From positions 62,001-126,000 of the forward strand of contig CAKSKU010000002.1 in the NCBI GenBank assembly GCA_934465295.1: a DNA stretch of 64,000 bases, written 5' to 3'. This document shows positions 43,094 to 53,383 of the stretch, piece by piece. Both the position numbers and the translations under genes were made by a program. Under the pieces are notes generated by a model, which saw only the letters and a program-made list of their open reading frames with translations, did no database searches and was not told the DNA's origin. Positions within the stretch are counted from its first letter, which is position 1, and each line of letters opens with the position of its first letter. This DNA is from an uncultured Oscillospiraceae bacterium (lineage in GTDB: Bacteria > Bacillota > Clostridia > Oscillospirales > Ruminococcaceae).

Positions 43094-44890
43094 TCAGATC
43101 GCATATTTTGTCATAAACTCTTCTTCAAGGCGGACATAGGATTCGTCCTTTGCGGCGTGTGCATTCTGAATGAATTCGTGACGGTTGATAACGGTATTGT
43201 TCTTCTGCGAGCCGATAACATAGACTGCGATATTTGAACAATGGTCGGAAATTCTTTCAAGGTTGATAAGCAGATCGAGGAAGTTCACGCCGCTTTCAAC
43301 AACACACTTGCCCTCTTTAAGACGCTCGATATGACGTGCTTTGAGCGTTTCGTTGAGGTAATCGATAGTTTCTTCGAGCGGTTCGACCTTTGCGGCAAGA
43401 GCAGCATCATTAAGCTCTACGCAGCGTATCGCCATTCCGATGATCTCCTCGCAGGCACGGGAGATAACGTCCAGCTCACGGATAGCCTCGGGTGAGAAAG
43501 TTACCGAATTTTCGTGAAGCTTTTCTGCGTCTTCGATAAGGTTCATCGTATAGTCGCCGATACGTTCAAATTCGGAGCTTAAATGGAGAAGCTCGGTAAC
43601 ACGGCGGTTCTCAAAATCTGTAAGCTCACATTCGTTTATCTTTACGAGGTAAGCGTTGAGCCTGTCCTCCATACGGTCGATGTTTTCTTCGTTGTCTTTC
43701 AGTGAAGCAATGAGCTTTTCATCATAATTGCCAGTGAAAAGTCCACGCATATTTTCAAAATTGTAGAACGCAAGATTGCCCATTGCAAGAGCGGTGTTTG
43801 AAGCCTGCTGAACTGCGAGCGAGGGAGAAACGAGAAGTCTGTCCTCAAGTGCGGGAGCGGTGAACTCGGAAACGGGAGTGCCGTCCTCCGTCTTTTTGTC
43901 ACGAATGGTTATCATAGCAAGCTTTTCAAGCAGATGCGTGAACGGCAGGAAACAGATCGTTACAACGATATTGAAGAACGTATGGAAATTTGCGATGCCG
44001 CCCATATCGATAGATTTATCCCAGAACGGAAGCCCGATCAGACCTTGGAGAGCATAAACAACAACAAGGAAAAGAATTGTGCCGATGATGTTGAAATAAA
44101 GATGAACTGCGGCTGCACGCTTTGCGTTCTTGCCTGCACCGACAGCGGAAATGATCGGAGTTACGCAGGTACCGATGTTCTGTCCCATTATTATCGGGAA
44201 AGCCGCCGAGAATGTCAGAACGCCCGTTGTGGAGATAGTCTGCAAAATTCCGACCGATGCGGACGAGCTTTGCAGGAGTATCGTAACGACTGCGCCGACG
44301 ATGATTCCGAGGATAGGATTTTTGAGCGTTGCGAACAGGTCACGGAATGCCTGAAGCTCCGACAGCGGGCTTACAGCGTCCGTGAGGGAGTTCATTCCCG
44401 TAAAAAGGATACCAACGCCGATAAGTATCTCGCCTATCGTTTTTCCGCCCTCCTTTTTTGACAGCATAAAAATGATAAGTCCGACCGCCGCAATGAACGG
44501 TGCAAGGGTCGTCGGCGAAAGCAGCTTGAGCACCGCACCGACATTATCATTATTTTCGAGATCGCCGAGTCGGAGTATCTGACCCGTGATGGTCGTACCG
44601 ATATTAGCACCCATTATAACGCCGATAGCGGACGAAAGGCGCAGGATACCTGCGTTTACCAGTCCGACGACGATAACTGTCGTTGCTGCGGAGCTTTGAA
44701 CAGCTGCCGTAACGAGTGCGCCGAGCATAACGCTTTTGAAAACGTTGTTTGAAAGCTTTTCAAGTACCTTTTCCATTCTTCCCGAGGAAAGCTTTTCCAA
44801 TCTTCCTCCGAGAATTGTCATACCGTAGATAAAGAGTGCGATACTTCCTATCGCTTTGATGAAAATGGACACGATATCAATTACAGACAT
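43094..44890 (-). CDS. Na/Pi cotransporter family protein with PhoU-like domain
   Basis: A 598-residue membrane protein of the NptA/YjbB type: two inverted repeats of membrane helices (about 10-320) with the Na/Pi signature AAVQSSAATTVIVVGLV and its counterpart LLQSSSASVGILQTI, then a soluble helical PhoU-like domain (about 375-570). The family moves phosphate with sodium. I prefer the ATG at 44890, 9 bases from GGAAGG, to the one at 44896, which is too close. Single gene, divergent from recJ. Confidence 0.93.
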   Translation of the reverse strand: MSVIDIVSIFIKAIGSIALFIYGMTILGGRLEKLSSGRMEKVLEKLSNNVFKSVMLGALVTAAVQSSAATTVIVVGLVNAGILRLSSAIGVIMGANIGTTITGQILRLGDLENNDNVGAVLKLLSPTTLAPFIAAVGLIIFMLSKKEGGKTIGEILIGVGILFTGMNSLTDAVSPLSELQAFRDLFATLKNPILGIIVGAVVTILLQSSSASVGILQTISTTGVLTFSAAFPIIMGQNIGTCVTPIISAVGAGKNAKRAAAVHLYFNIIGTILFLVVVYALQGLIGLPFWDKSIDMGGIANFHTFFNIVVTICFLPFTHLLEKLAMITIRDKKTEDGTPVSEFTAPALEDRLLVSPSLAVQQASNTALAMGNLAFYNFENMRGLFTGNYDEKLIASLKDNEENIDRMEDRLNAYLVKINECELTDFENRRVTELLHLSSEFERIGDYTMNLIEDAEKLHENSVTFSPEAIRELDVISRACEEIIGMAIRCVELNDAALAAKVEPLEETIDYLNETLKARHIERLKEGKCVVESGVNFLDLLINLERISDHCSNIAVYVIGSQKNNTVINRHEFIQNAHAAKDESYVRLEEEFMTKYAI

Positions 44891-45109
44891 TTTCATTTTC
44901 CTTCCCGAATTTCTTGTTAATTCCACTTTAATTCTGCCTAAACAATTTTTATTATAACACAAGTTTCTTTAATAGGATATAGATTTTCTGAAAAACATTA
45001 ATTTCTGCTTTTTGAACATATTCCACAAGGTTTTCCACATATATTTTTGATAATTTTGCTGTTTTGGTGCAAAAAATTTATGTCGAAGTGCAAATTAATC
45101 AGATTTCTA

Positions 45110-45138
45110 TTGATTATTCTGCAATAATATAGTATAAT
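45110..45138 (+). promoter_or_regulatory. Promoter of the recJ operon
   Basis: TTGATT (45110-45115), 17 bases, TATAAT (45133-45138). Confidence 0.8.
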
Positions 45139-45176
45139 TAAAGATAATTATTTTCAGATAAAAAGGGATAAGATTT

Positions 45177-47219
45177 ATGAAAAAATGGATCATAGGCAAA
45201 CCCGATGACTCGGCTTCGGCGGAGCTTGCAAAACAATGCGGACTTTCCCAGCTCTGCTCGTCTGTACTTGTATCGAGAGGGATAAACAGCGTACAAAAAG
45301 CGTGTGACTTTTTTAATTTCAGGAAAGACAACAGCCAGCCTGCGCTCTCCGACCCATTTCTCACAAAGGATATGAAGGCTGCGGCAGATGCAGTGCTTGA
45401 AGCTGTCGACAACGGCGAATATATATGTGTTTACGGCGATTATGACTGCGATGGCATCACGGCGACCACCATTTTATATTCTTATCTTGAATGTCTTGGC
45501 GCAAATGTCCGATACTACATCAATATGCGCTCGGACGGCTATGGCTTGTGCGAAAAGGGCATACGTGAGCTTGCCGATGACGGCGTTCAGCTTATCGTGA
45601 CGGTCGATAACGGAATATCCGCCGTAAGCGAAGTAAAGCTTGCTAATGAGCTTGGAATGAAGGTCGTTGTCACCGATCATCACCAGCCGGGAGAAAGCCT
45701 CCCCGATGCGCTTGCGGTCGTTGATCCTCACAGAACCGACTGCACCTCGCTCTACAAGGATCTTTGCGGCTGTGCGGTTGCATTAAAGCTCATTGCGGCA
45801 ATGGACGGAGGAGATTACAGTGCGGCGCTTGAACAGTTCTCCGATTTTGCGGCACTGGCGACAATTGCAGATGTTGTTCCGCTCACGGGTGAGAACCGTT
45901 TCATTGTCGAAAGCGGTCTGCATTATCTGAAAAACACGGAAAATCTCGGCTTGAAGGCGCTTATGAAAAAGGCAGGCGTCAAGGACAGGCTTTCATCGGT
46001 CGATGTTTCCTTTTCTATAATTCCGAGGATAAACGCTTCGGGACGCTTTGGCTCGGCATCGGACGCTGTGGAGCTTTTTCTGACGGACGATGAACAGCGT
46101 GCCGAAGAGCTTGCAGACAAGCTTGACTGCCTGAACAGCGAGAGAAAAGCCGCCGAGGAGCAGATACTTGCTTCGATAGAGGAAAGCATTTCCGCTTCGC
46201 CCGAAATCTTATATGACAGAGTGCTTGTGATATACGGCGAGGGCTGGCATCACGGCGTTATCGGCATCGTTGCGGCTCGGCTTGTTGAACGCTTCGGAAA
46301 ACCTGTTTTCCTGCTTTCGGACGACGGTGATGAAGCGAGGGGTTCTGCCCGTTCGGTCGAAGGCTTCTCGATATATGAAGCTCTTGCCGCCTGCGGAGAT
46401 CATCTTACGAAATTCGGCGGTCACGTCGGTGCGGGAGGATTCTCGCTTCTCAAAGAAAACATCGGAGGCTTTAAAGAGGCTATGCGGAAATTCGCCGCCG
46501 AACACTACCCTGCTCCGCCCGTTTTAACTATCCGTGCTGACAAGGTGATACTTCCGAATGAGCTTACACTCGATGCGATAAGCTCGCTTTCTTCGCTTGA
46601 ACCGTTCGGCGAGGGAAGCCGTCAGCCGATATTCCTTATACGAAAAGCCGTTCTTACGGATATTGTACCCCTTTCGGGCGGAGTTCACACAAAGCTTCGG
46701 CTTAATTACGGAGGAACGATGCTTGAGGGCTTGCTTTTCGGCACAAAGGCGGAAGATATACTTTACAGAAAAGGCGACACGCTCGACTTGCTCGCTTCTT
46801 TCAGTATCAACGTTTTCAACGGAAGAACGAGCGTCAGTATGCGCATTTCCGATATGCGGAGCAGCAGCGTTTCACAGCTCAGATATTTCAACGCAAAGGC
46901 GGCTTATGAGCAATTCAGACGGGGCGAGGGCGTTGAACCTGCGCTTGCTAAGCGTGCGCTGCCAACGAGAGATGAGCTTATACTTATATACAAAACCATC
47001 GCAAAGTTCGGCGTTATTTCGTCCGATGAGCTTTTCGGACAGCTGGACGAAAATGTTATCTCCTACTGCAAGCTGAGAATTGCGGTCGATATTTTCACCG
47101 AGCTTGGATTTATTACATACGAAATATGGAGCGACAGGATAACATTCATAAAAAATCCGCCGAAAGCGGCTATCGAAAGCTCAAAAATCTACCAATCATT
47201 TGCGGCGCTTATACATTGA
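45177..47219 (+). CDS. recJ: Single-stranded-DNA-specific exonuclease RecJ
   Basis: A 5'-3' ssDNA exonuclease for repair and recombination. The 680-residue protein has DHH motifs YGDYDCDGITATT and VTDHHQPG, then DHHA1 with GRFGSASDAVELF and KFGGHVGAGGFSL, then an OB domain; the C-terminal extension (about 565-680) is found in Firmicute RecJ. AAAAGGGATAAG precedes the ATG. It heads an operon with relA, MBL, hemZ, a zinc-ribbon gene and rlmD, in which the usual apt and dtd genes are absent. Confidence 0.96.
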   Translation: MKKWIIGKPDDSASAELAKQCGLSQLCSSVLVSRGINSVQKACDFFNFRKDNSQPALSDPFLTKDMKAAADAVLEAVDNGEYICVYGDYDCDGITATTILYSYLECLGANVRYYINMRSDGYGLCEKGIRELADDGVQLIVTVDNGISAVSEVKLANELGMKVVVTDHHQPGESLPDALAVVDPHRTDCTSLYKDLCGCAVALKLIAAMDGGDYSAALEQFSDFAALATIADVVPLTGENRFIVESGLHYLKNTENLGLKALMKKAGVKDRLSSVDVSFSIIPRINASGRFGSASDAVELFLTDDEQRAEELADKLDCLNSERKAAEEQILASIEESISASPEILYDRVLVIYGEGWHHGVIGIVAARLVERFGKPVFLLSDDGDEARGSARSVEGFSIYEALAACGDHLTKFGGHVGAGGFSLLKENIGGFKEAMRKFAAEHYPAPPVLTIRADKVILPNELTLDAISSLSSLEPFGEGSRQPIFLIRKAVLTDIVPLSGGVHTKLRLNYGGTMLEGLLFGTKAEDILYRKGDTLDLLASFSINVFNGRTSVSMRISDMRSSSVSQLRYFNAKAAYEQFRRGEGVEPALAKRALPTRDELILIYKTIAKFGVISSDELFGQLDENVISYCKLRIAVDIFTELGFITYEIWSDRITFIKNPPKAAIESSKIYQSFAALIH

Positions 47220-47231
47220 TCTCGGAAAGGA

Positions 47232-49445
47232 ATGGTCATATTTATGACTAACAACAAGCCTGAAACCATATACACCATTGATATGATAATCCAGAAGATA
47301 CTTGACGAGGAGAAGCAGTACGACCTCAGCAAGATAATATCTTCCTACGAACTTGCGGCAAAGGCACACGCAAATCAGGTGCGTTCCTCGGGCGAGCCTT
47401 ATATCACCCACCCGCTTGCGGTCGCTTATATCCTGCTCGAATTCGGAATGGACACCGATACTATCTGTGCGGCGCTCCTCCACGATGTTGTTGAGGACAC
47501 CGATGTTACGCTTGACGAGATAAAGAAGCTTTTCGGTCAGGACGTTGCGATGCTTGTTGACGGCGTTACAAAGCTCGGCAAGATTCCGCTCTTCACCAAG
47601 GAGGAACAGCAGGCGGAGAATGTGCGAAAGATACTCCTTGCAATGTCGCAGGATATCCGTGTCATCATCATCAAGCTTTGCGACAGACTTCACAATATGC
47701 GTACCCTGCAGTACCGACCTGCCGCAAAACAGCGAAACACCGCACTTGAAACGATGAATATCTATGCGCCCATCGCAAACCGCCTTGGTATGAAAGCACT
47801 CAAAGATGAGATCGAGGACATCGCTTTCCGCTACCTTGACCCTTATGCTTACAGCGAGATCGAGCGTATGCTTGAAATCCGCAGCGACAAGCGTGAAGCC
47901 TTCATCGAGTCGATAAAGGCTGAGATCGCCGCACGTTTCAAGGAGGAGAACTTCGGAAGTGAGCCGCAGATAGACGGTCGAGTAAAATCTATCTACGGCA
48001 TTTACAAGAAAGCATTCGTTCAGGGCAAGAGCTTTGATGAAATTTATGATAAATATGCCGTTCGTATAATCGTGAACACGGTTGCTGAGTGTTACAATGC
48101 TCTCGGAATTATCCACGATATGTTCCGACCTATCCCGAACCGCTTCAAGGATTATATCGCAACTCCGAAAGCGAATATGTATCAGTCGCTCCACACGACA
48201 GTTATCGGACGTGAGGGTATCCCGTTTGAAGTGCAGATACGAACATGGGAAATGCACCACACCGCTGAATACGGTATCGCTGCACACTGGAAATACAAAG
48301 AGGGCATCAGCGGAAAAGACAAGCTTGAAAACCGTCTTGCCTGGATACGCCAGATCATTGAGGCACAGCAGGAAACCGATGACGTTGAGGAGATCGTCCG
48401 CACTATTAAAAATGACCTTTCCCCCGAAGATATTTTTGCGTTCACTCCAAAGGGCGATATGATAACTCTCCCTGTCGGTTCGACTATCGTTGACTTCGCC
48501 TATGCTATCCACACGCAGGTCGGCAACAAGATGAAGGGCGCAAAGGTTGACGGAAAGCTCGTTTCGCTCGATTATCAGCTCAAAACGGGAGAAATCGTTG
48601 AGATCATCACATCGAATGACGAAAATCACGCTCCGAACAGAGCATGGCTCGATATCTGCCGCACGAATGAAGCAAAGTCGAAAATTCGCTCGTGGTTCAA
48701 GAAAGAACGCCGTGAGGAAAACATCGTTCAGGGCAGAAACGAGCTTGAAAAGGAGTTCAAGCGCAACTTTATCCACCTTTCGGACGAGCAGCTGCCCGAA
48801 TTCCTTGCCGATGATATGAAGCGTCACAACTGCTCGACTGTCGATGATTTCTATGCCGCTATCGGCTACGGCGGCGTTATCCTTTCACGCATAATGCAGC
48901 GTTTGAAGGACAAATATCTCAAATATTATGCACAGCCCGATATTGCCGAAGTCAAGGGCAATTCAAAGCAGTCCAAGAGCAGCTCGGGCGTTATCGTCGA
49001 GGGTGAAAACAACATCATCGTCAAGTTTGCGCAGTGCTGTAATCCGCTCCCGGGTGATGATATTGTCGGCTTTATCACGAAAGGTCACGGCGTTTCCATT
49101 CACAGGCAGGACTGCCCGACCTATCTTGCCGCAATGAAAGACGGAAAAGAACCCGAACGCTGGGTCGAGGCGAAATGGGCATCTGCTACGAGCAATGAAA
49201 CGACTTACCGTGTCATTCTTGACATTGTTGCAAAGGAAAATATGCTCATCATCGCCGACATAACAAAGCTTATGGCAGAGCTTCATATTCCGCTGACGAA
49301 CATCTCCGTAAGTATGCTCAAAAACGGCAACTCCAACGTTCTTGCGACGATAAATGCGGCAGGCGTTGCGCAGCTCAACAACATCATTGCTAAGATACGC
49401 AAGCTGCCCGATGTTATAAGCGTTGACCGTACTTTTAAAAATTAA
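47232..49445 (+). CDS. relA: RelA/SpoT bifunctional (p)ppGpp synthetase/hydrolase
   Basis: The stringent-response enzyme (Rel). The 737-residue protein carries an HD hydrolase domain (near residues 45-200, with LLHDVVEDTDV), a synthetase domain (about 240-360, DKYAVRIIV and YQSLHTTV), TGS, the zinc-finger/RIS region CCNPLPGDDIVGFITKGHG and a C-terminal ACT domain. Hydrolase and synthetase residues both look intact, so it is bifunctional. The start may be 47232 or 47244: GGAAAGGA is very close to the first and 12-14 bases from the second. Confidence 0.96.
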   Translation: MVIFMTNNKPETIYTIDMIIQKILDEEKQYDLSKIISSYELAAKAHANQVRSSGEPYITHPLAVAYILLEFGMDTDTICAALLHDVVEDTDVTLDEIKKLFGQDVAMLVDGVTKLGKIPLFTKEEQQAENVRKILLAMSQDIRVIIIKLCDRLHNMRTLQYRPAAKQRNTALETMNIYAPIANRLGMKALKDEIEDIAFRYLDPYAYSEIERMLEIRSDKREAFIESIKAEIAARFKEENFGSEPQIDGRVKSIYGIYKKAFVQGKSFDEIYDKYAVRIIVNTVAECYNALGIIHDMFRPIPNRFKDYIATPKANMYQSLHTTVIGREGIPFEVQIRTWEMHHTAEYGIAAHWKYKEGISGKDKLENRLAWIRQIIEAQQETDDVEEIVRTIKNDLSPEDIFAFTPKGDMITLPVGSTIVDFAYAIHTQVGNKMKGAKVDGKLVSLDYQLKTGEIVEIITSNDENHAPNRAWLDICRTNEAKSKIRSWFKKERREENIVQGRNELEKEFKRNFIHLSDEQLPEFLADDMKRHNCSTVDDFYAAIGYGGVILSRIMQRLKDKYLKYYAQPDIAEVKGNSKQSKSSSGVIVEGENNIIVKFAQCCNPLPGDDIVGFITKGHGVSIHRQDCPTYLAAMKDGKEPERWVEAKWASATSNETTYRVILDIVAKENMLIIADITKLMAELHIPLTNISVSMLKNGNSNVLATINAAGVAQLNNIIAKIRKLPDVISVDRTFKN

Positions 49446-49457
49446 AGGATAAAAAAT

Positions 49458-50111
49458 ATGAAAACTGTAATGATAAATTCGGGTGGTATCTTCGGAACGA
49501 ACTGCTATCTCGTCATCTCCGACAGCGGAAACGCCGCTCTTATCGATGCTCCGAGAGGCGGTGAGAGGATTCTTGCCGAAGCGGAGAAAAACGGTGCTTC
49601 GATAAAGAAGATCCTTCTCACTCACGGTCACTGCGACCACATCGAATCGCTCGCTTTTCTCGCAAAGGAAACGGGCGCAGAGGTCTATATCCACGAAATG
49701 GACGAAAAGAAGCTTTCGGACGATTACCTTGACCTTTCCGAATATTTTTCTGATTATTACGACAAGCCTGTCGAGCATTTCAGCGGTGCGAAAAAGGTTT
49801 CGGACGGTGATATCATCACGCTTGACGAGCTTTCGTTCAAAGTCCTGCACACCCCCGGACACACGAGCGGCTCGGTATGCTATATCTGCGATGAAGCTAT
49901 GTTCAGCGGCGACACGCTTTTCAAGATGTCGGCAGGCAGGACCGATATGCCCGACGGAAACAGCATAAAGCTCAACGAGAGTTTAAAAATGCTTGATAAT
50001 CTTGGCAAAGACTATGTTCTTTTATCGGGACACGGCGACCGCTCAACTCTTTCAAACGAAAGAAAATTTAACCCCTTTATGAAAGGCTTTGACTATGACG
50101 ATATGTTTTAA
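49458..50111 (+). CDS. MBL-fold metallo-hydrolase
   Basis: A 217-residue metallo-beta-lactamase-fold enzyme of the glyoxalase II-like group. Zinc ligands are clear in THGHCDHIES, the HTPGHTSGS histidine, FSGDTLF aspartate and SGHGD. Such proteins in the recJ-relA-hemZ neighbourhood of Firmicutes are of uncertain substrate. It overlaps hemZ by 17 bases. Confidence 0.92.
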   Translation: MKTVMINSGGIFGTNCYLVISDSGNAALIDAPRGGERILAEAEKNGASIKKILLTHGHCDHIESLAFLAKETGAEVYIHEMDEKKLSDDYLDLSEYFSDYYDKPVEHFSGAKKVSDGDIITLDELSFKVLHTPGHTSGSVCYICDEAMFSGDTLFKMSAGRTDMPDGNSIKLNESLKMLDNLGKDYVLLSGHGDRSTLSNERKFNPFMKGFDYDDMF

Positions 50112-51549
50112 GGGAAACAGCTGCAAATACGAGATCGAAGCTATAATGAAGCTGTTTCTTCCGATAAAAACGTTTGACTTTTTATTTGAGGAGGAAGACC
50201 GCAGCGGTGATTTTGCGGTGCTTTCCTACGCTGACCATAATGCAAAATGCGAGGTCTCACTCGGCGGCGGCTTTGACTGCATGGAGACTTTTGTAAGCGA
50301 TGAAAAAGACGTTGAGACTGCGCTTTGCAAGCTTCTTTACGATGTTATGCGAAAGCTCACGGGCATCACTCCGCCGTGGGGACGGCTCACGGGAATAAGA
50401 CCCGTAAAAAAGGTCAATGCTCTTCTTGACGAGGGACTTTCCAAGGCGGAAATTTTCACACGGCTCAAAGACGAATACGATGTTTCCGACAAGAAGCTTG
50501 AACTTGCGTACAACACAGCCGTTACGCAGAAAAAATACTTTGATTCGCTCGACAAGCATTCGTTTTCGCTTTATGTTTCCGTTCCGTTCTGCCCGTCAAG
50601 ATGCTCATACTGCTCGTTCGTTTCGCACTCGATAGAAAGTTCAGGTGCGAAGAAGCTTCTTCCCGAATATGCGAACAAGCTTTGCGAGGAAATTCGTCAG
50701 ACTGCGCAGATCGCAGACGAACTTGGCTTGAACCTTGACACTATTTACATCGGCGGCGGAACTCCGACAACGCTTTCCGCAGAGCAGCTTTCGCTCGTTA
50801 TGGGTGAGATCAAAAAAAGCTTTGACATTTCAAAAATTCGTGAATATACTGTAGAAGCAGGACGTTCCGATACAATTACGGCAAAAAAGCTTGAAGTTAT
50901 CAAAGAAAACGGTGCGACAAGAATTTCCGTCAATCCGCAGACGATGAACGATGATGTTCTCAGAGCTATCGGACGCAGGCACACGGCTGCTGATGTTGTG
51001 AAGTCGTTCAGGCTTGCCCGTGAGATCGGCTTTGACAATATCAATATGGACACTATCGCAGGACTGCCGACCGACACTTATGAGGGTTTCGTTCACACGA
51101 TAGATGAGCTTTGCGGACTTGACCCCGAGAGCATAACTATCCACACGCTCACGCTCAAACGCTCGTCCAATCTTTTCCGAGAAGAAGAACGCTGCGTTGA
51201 CTCGCATATTTCGGATATGGTCGATTATGGTCAGGCGAAGCTTTTCGGCGAGGGATATCTCCCCTACTACCTCTACCGCCAGAAAAACACCGTTGACAAC
51301 CTCGAAAATGTCGGCTTTGCGAAAGCAGGCTTTGAGAGCCTTTACAACATTTATATAATGGAGGAAGCGCAGACTATCTTGGCAGTCGGAGCGGCAGGCT
51401 CTACAAAGCTTGTCAACACAGAAACGGGAAAGATCGAACGTCTTTTCAACTACAAATTCCCCTATGAGTACATTTCACGCTATGAAAAGATGATTGAAAA
51501 AAAGGATAAAATTTTTGAGTTCTACAAGAGCTATTTACAGGAGGGCTAA
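50095..51549 (+). CDS. hemZ: Coproporphyrinogen dehydrogenase-like radical SAM protein HemZ
   Basis: A 484-residue radical SAM protein of the HemZ type, with a Firmicute-specific N-terminal domain (1-160) and the cluster motif CPSRCSYCSF, followed by YIGGGTPTTL and TVEAGRSDT. HemZ is linked to oxygen-independent coproporphyrinogen oxidation. I take the ATG at 50095, 8 bases from AAAGG and overlapping the MBL gene; an in-frame TTG lies two codons earlier. This window therefore has two HemN-like proteins, HemZ and HemW. Confidence 0.93.
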   Translation: MTICFKGNSCKYEIEAIMKLFLPIKTFDFLFEEEDRSGDFAVLSYADHNAKCEVSLGGGFDCMETFVSDEKDVETALCKLLYDVMRKLTGITPPWGRLTGIRPVKKVNALLDEGLSKAEIFTRLKDEYDVSDKKLELAYNTAVTQKKYFDSLDKHSFSLYVSVPFCPSRCSYCSFVSHSIESSGAKKLLPEYANKLCEEIRQTAQIADELGLNLDTIYIGGGTPTTLSAEQLSLVMGEIKKSFDISKIREYTVEAGRSDTITAKKLEVIKENGATRISVNPQTMNDDVLRAIGRRHTAADVVKSFRLAREIGFDNINMDTIAGLPTDTYEGFVHTIDELCGLDPESITIHTLTLKRSSNLFREEERCVDSHISDMVDYGQAKLFGEGYLPYYLYRQKNTVDNLENVGFAKAGFESLYNIYIMEEAQTILAVGAAGSTKLVNTETGKIERLFNYKFPYEYISRYEKMIEKKDKIFEFYKSYLQEG

Positions 51550-51551
51550 CT

Positions 51552-51911
51552 ATGGCTTACACATTTGACGATCTTAAAGCAGACGCAATGAATCTTTTCG
51601 ACAAGGCTGCATCAAAGACAGCCGAGGTCATCGATTATTCCAAGAATCAGATCGACCGTGCGCAGCTTCGTGCAAGGATCAACGAAAAATACACCGAGCT
51701 CGGAAAGCTTTGCTACAATATGCACGAGAGTGACGCTGACGAAACGGGCAGAATGAAGATGGTCATTGCCGACATCAAAAAGCTCAAATCAAAGCTTGAC
51801 GATGCAGACAGAGCCGTAAAGTCGAAGAAGCCCAAGACCTGCAAATTCTGCCTTACGGAAAACGATGCTGACGCTGTTTACTGCGCAAAATGCGGAGAGA
51901 AGCTTGACTAA
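51552..51911 (+). CDS. Zinc-ribbon protein with coiled coil
   Basis: A 119-residue protein: helical region with coiled-coil heptads (about 5-90) and a C-terminal zinc ribbon CKFC...CAKCGEKLD. No catalytic motif. Homologous small zinc-ribbon proteins are common in Clostridia with unknown role. It starts 2 bases after hemZ with CAGGAGGGC upstream. Confidence 0.88.
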   Translation: MAYTFDDLKADAMNLFDKAASKTAEVIDYSKNQIDRAQLRARINEKYTELGKLCYNMHESDADETGRMKMVIADIKKLKSKLDDADRAVKSKKPKTCKFCLTENDADAVYCAKCGEKLD

Positions 51912-51929
51912 AACACACAAGGACTTTTT

Positions 51930-53294
51930 ATGAAAAAAAATGATATCTGCACCCTGAAAATAACGGGACTCACCTCCGAGGGCAGCGGCGTCGGCAGGAC
52001 TGACGAGGGAATGGCGGTCTTTGTGCCGCTCACCGCTGTCGGAGATGTGATCTCCTGCAAAATTGTCAAGGTCAACAAAACCTATGCTTTCGGAATAATC
52101 GACAAGCTGCTCGAACCGTCCGAAACACGATGCGAAAACGGCTGCGGCGTTTACCAGAAATGCGGCGGCTGTCTTTTCCGTCATATCTCATACGAAGCGG
52201 AGCTTGCGGCAAAGGAACAGACTGTAAAGGACGCATTTACAAGACTTGGCGGCTTAGATGTGCCGTTCGGGCCTATACTCGGCTGCACGGAAACGGAACG
52301 CTACCGCAACAAGGCGCAGTATCCGCTAACTTATGATGCGAACGGAAAGGCTGTCTGCGGATTTTTTGCACCGAGAAGCCACCGTGTTGTCCCCTGTGGC
52401 GATTGTCTGCTCCAGCCGAAACTTTTTAAGGAGCTTACGGACGAAATTTGCGCATATATCGATGAAAGAAAACTGCCTGTTTATGATGAAAAAACGGGTA
52501 AAGGACTTGTTCGTCATATATATTTAAGACGAGGTTTTCACAGCGGTGAGGTAATGGTCTGCCTTATCGTCACAAGGGCTGACACTGCCGCTTTCAAGCC
52601 GCTTGCGGACAAGCTTTGCCAAAAATACCCGATGATAAAAAGCTTCGTTCTGAACATAAATCCGAAAGCAACGAATGTCATAACGGGCGAACGCTGCATA
52701 ACGCTTGCAGGCAGCGATCATATCGAAGACACGATGTGCGGAAAGAAAATATCGATCTCTCCCCTGTCGTTCTATCAGGTCAACACTGCGCAGGCAGAGC
52801 GTCTTTACGGTGTTGCGAAGAAGTATGCGCAATTGAGCGGTGAGGACACGCTGCTTGACCTTTTCTGCGGTGCGGGAACGGTCGGGTTATCAATGTCGGA
52901 CGGGATAAAGAAGCTCATCGGCGGCGAGATAATTCCGCAGGCGGTAGAAAATGCAAAGAAAAACGCCGCTGCGAACGGAGTTGAAAACGCAGAATTTATA
53001 TGCGGAGATTCGGGAGAGATAGCGGCAGCGCTCGCAGCAAAAGGAATACGCCCCGACGTTATTGTGACCGACCCTCCGAGAAAAGGCTGCGACGAGCAAA
53101 CACTTTCTTCGATAGTGAAAATGTCGCCGAAGCGGGTAGTTATGATCTCCTGCAACCCTGCAACAGCCGCCCGTGACTGCGCTTACTTATGTGAACACGG
53201 TTACAAGGCTGAGTCTGCTCAGGCGGTGGATATGTTTCCTAGGACTAAGCATGTGGAATGTGTAGCGTTGTTATCCAAACTTAAAAGTGAATGA
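51930..53294 (+). CDS. rlmD: 23S rRNA (uracil-C5)-methyltransferase, RlmD/RumA type
   Basis: A 454-residue RNA m5U methyltransferase. An N-terminal TRAM domain (about 5-60) is followed by an iron-sulfur Cys set CENGCGVYQKCGGC, the SAM motif LLDLFCGAGTVGLSM and the catalytic SCNPATAARD. DPPRKGCDE is also present. The name among RlmD, RlmCD and TrmFO-like paralogues is by overall similarity; the exact uridine is not certain. Last gene of the recJ operon, with a strong terminator after it. Confidence 0.93.
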   Translation: MKKNDICTLKITGLTSEGSGVGRTDEGMAVFVPLTAVGDVISCKIVKVNKTYAFGIIDKLLEPSETRCENGCGVYQKCGGCLFRHISYEAELAAKEQTVKDAFTRLGGLDVPFGPILGCTETERYRNKAQYPLTYDANGKAVCGFFAPRSHRVVPCGDCLLQPKLFKELTDEICAYIDERKLPVYDEKTGKGLVRHIYLRRGFHSGEVMVCLIVTRADTAAFKPLADKLCQKYPMIKSFVLNINPKATNVITGERCITLAGSDHIEDTMCGKKISISPLSFYQVNTAQAERLYGVAKKYAQLSGEDTLLDLFCGAGTVGLSMSDGIKKLIGGEIIPQAVENAKKNAAANGVENAEFICGDSGEIAAALAAKGIRPDVIVTDPPRKGCDEQTLSSIVKMSPKRVVMISCNPATAARDCAYLCEHGYKAESAQAVDMFPRTKHVECVALLSKLKSE

Positions 53295-53325
53295 TACCTA
53301 TCACCAATAAACCTATATAAAAATG

Positions 53326-53366
53326 TCCACCCGACTGCGAGAGCTTGCAGTCGGGTGGATTTTTTT
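53326..53366 (+). terminator. Terminator of the recJ operon
   Basis: TCCACCCGACTGC (53326-53338) pairs perfectly with GCAGTCGGGTGGA (53347-53359), followed by TTTTTTT. Confidence 0.95.
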
Positions 53367-53383
53367 AATCGTATCACTTTTCA

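Noticed and set aside
43000..43104. N-terminal extension of LepA
   Set aside because: The extension would read through the upstream terminator hairpin and lie upstream of the lepA promoter; a GTG with a good ribosome binding site at 42999 gives the standard LepA N-terminus.
47196..48827. Long open frame of 543 codons on the minus strand opposite relA
   Set aside because: It is the antisense shadow of a clear Rel protein, has no ribosome binding site and no recognisable domain. The same reasoning removes the frames opposite PPK2 (20669-21748) and the 506-aa gene (22729-23910).
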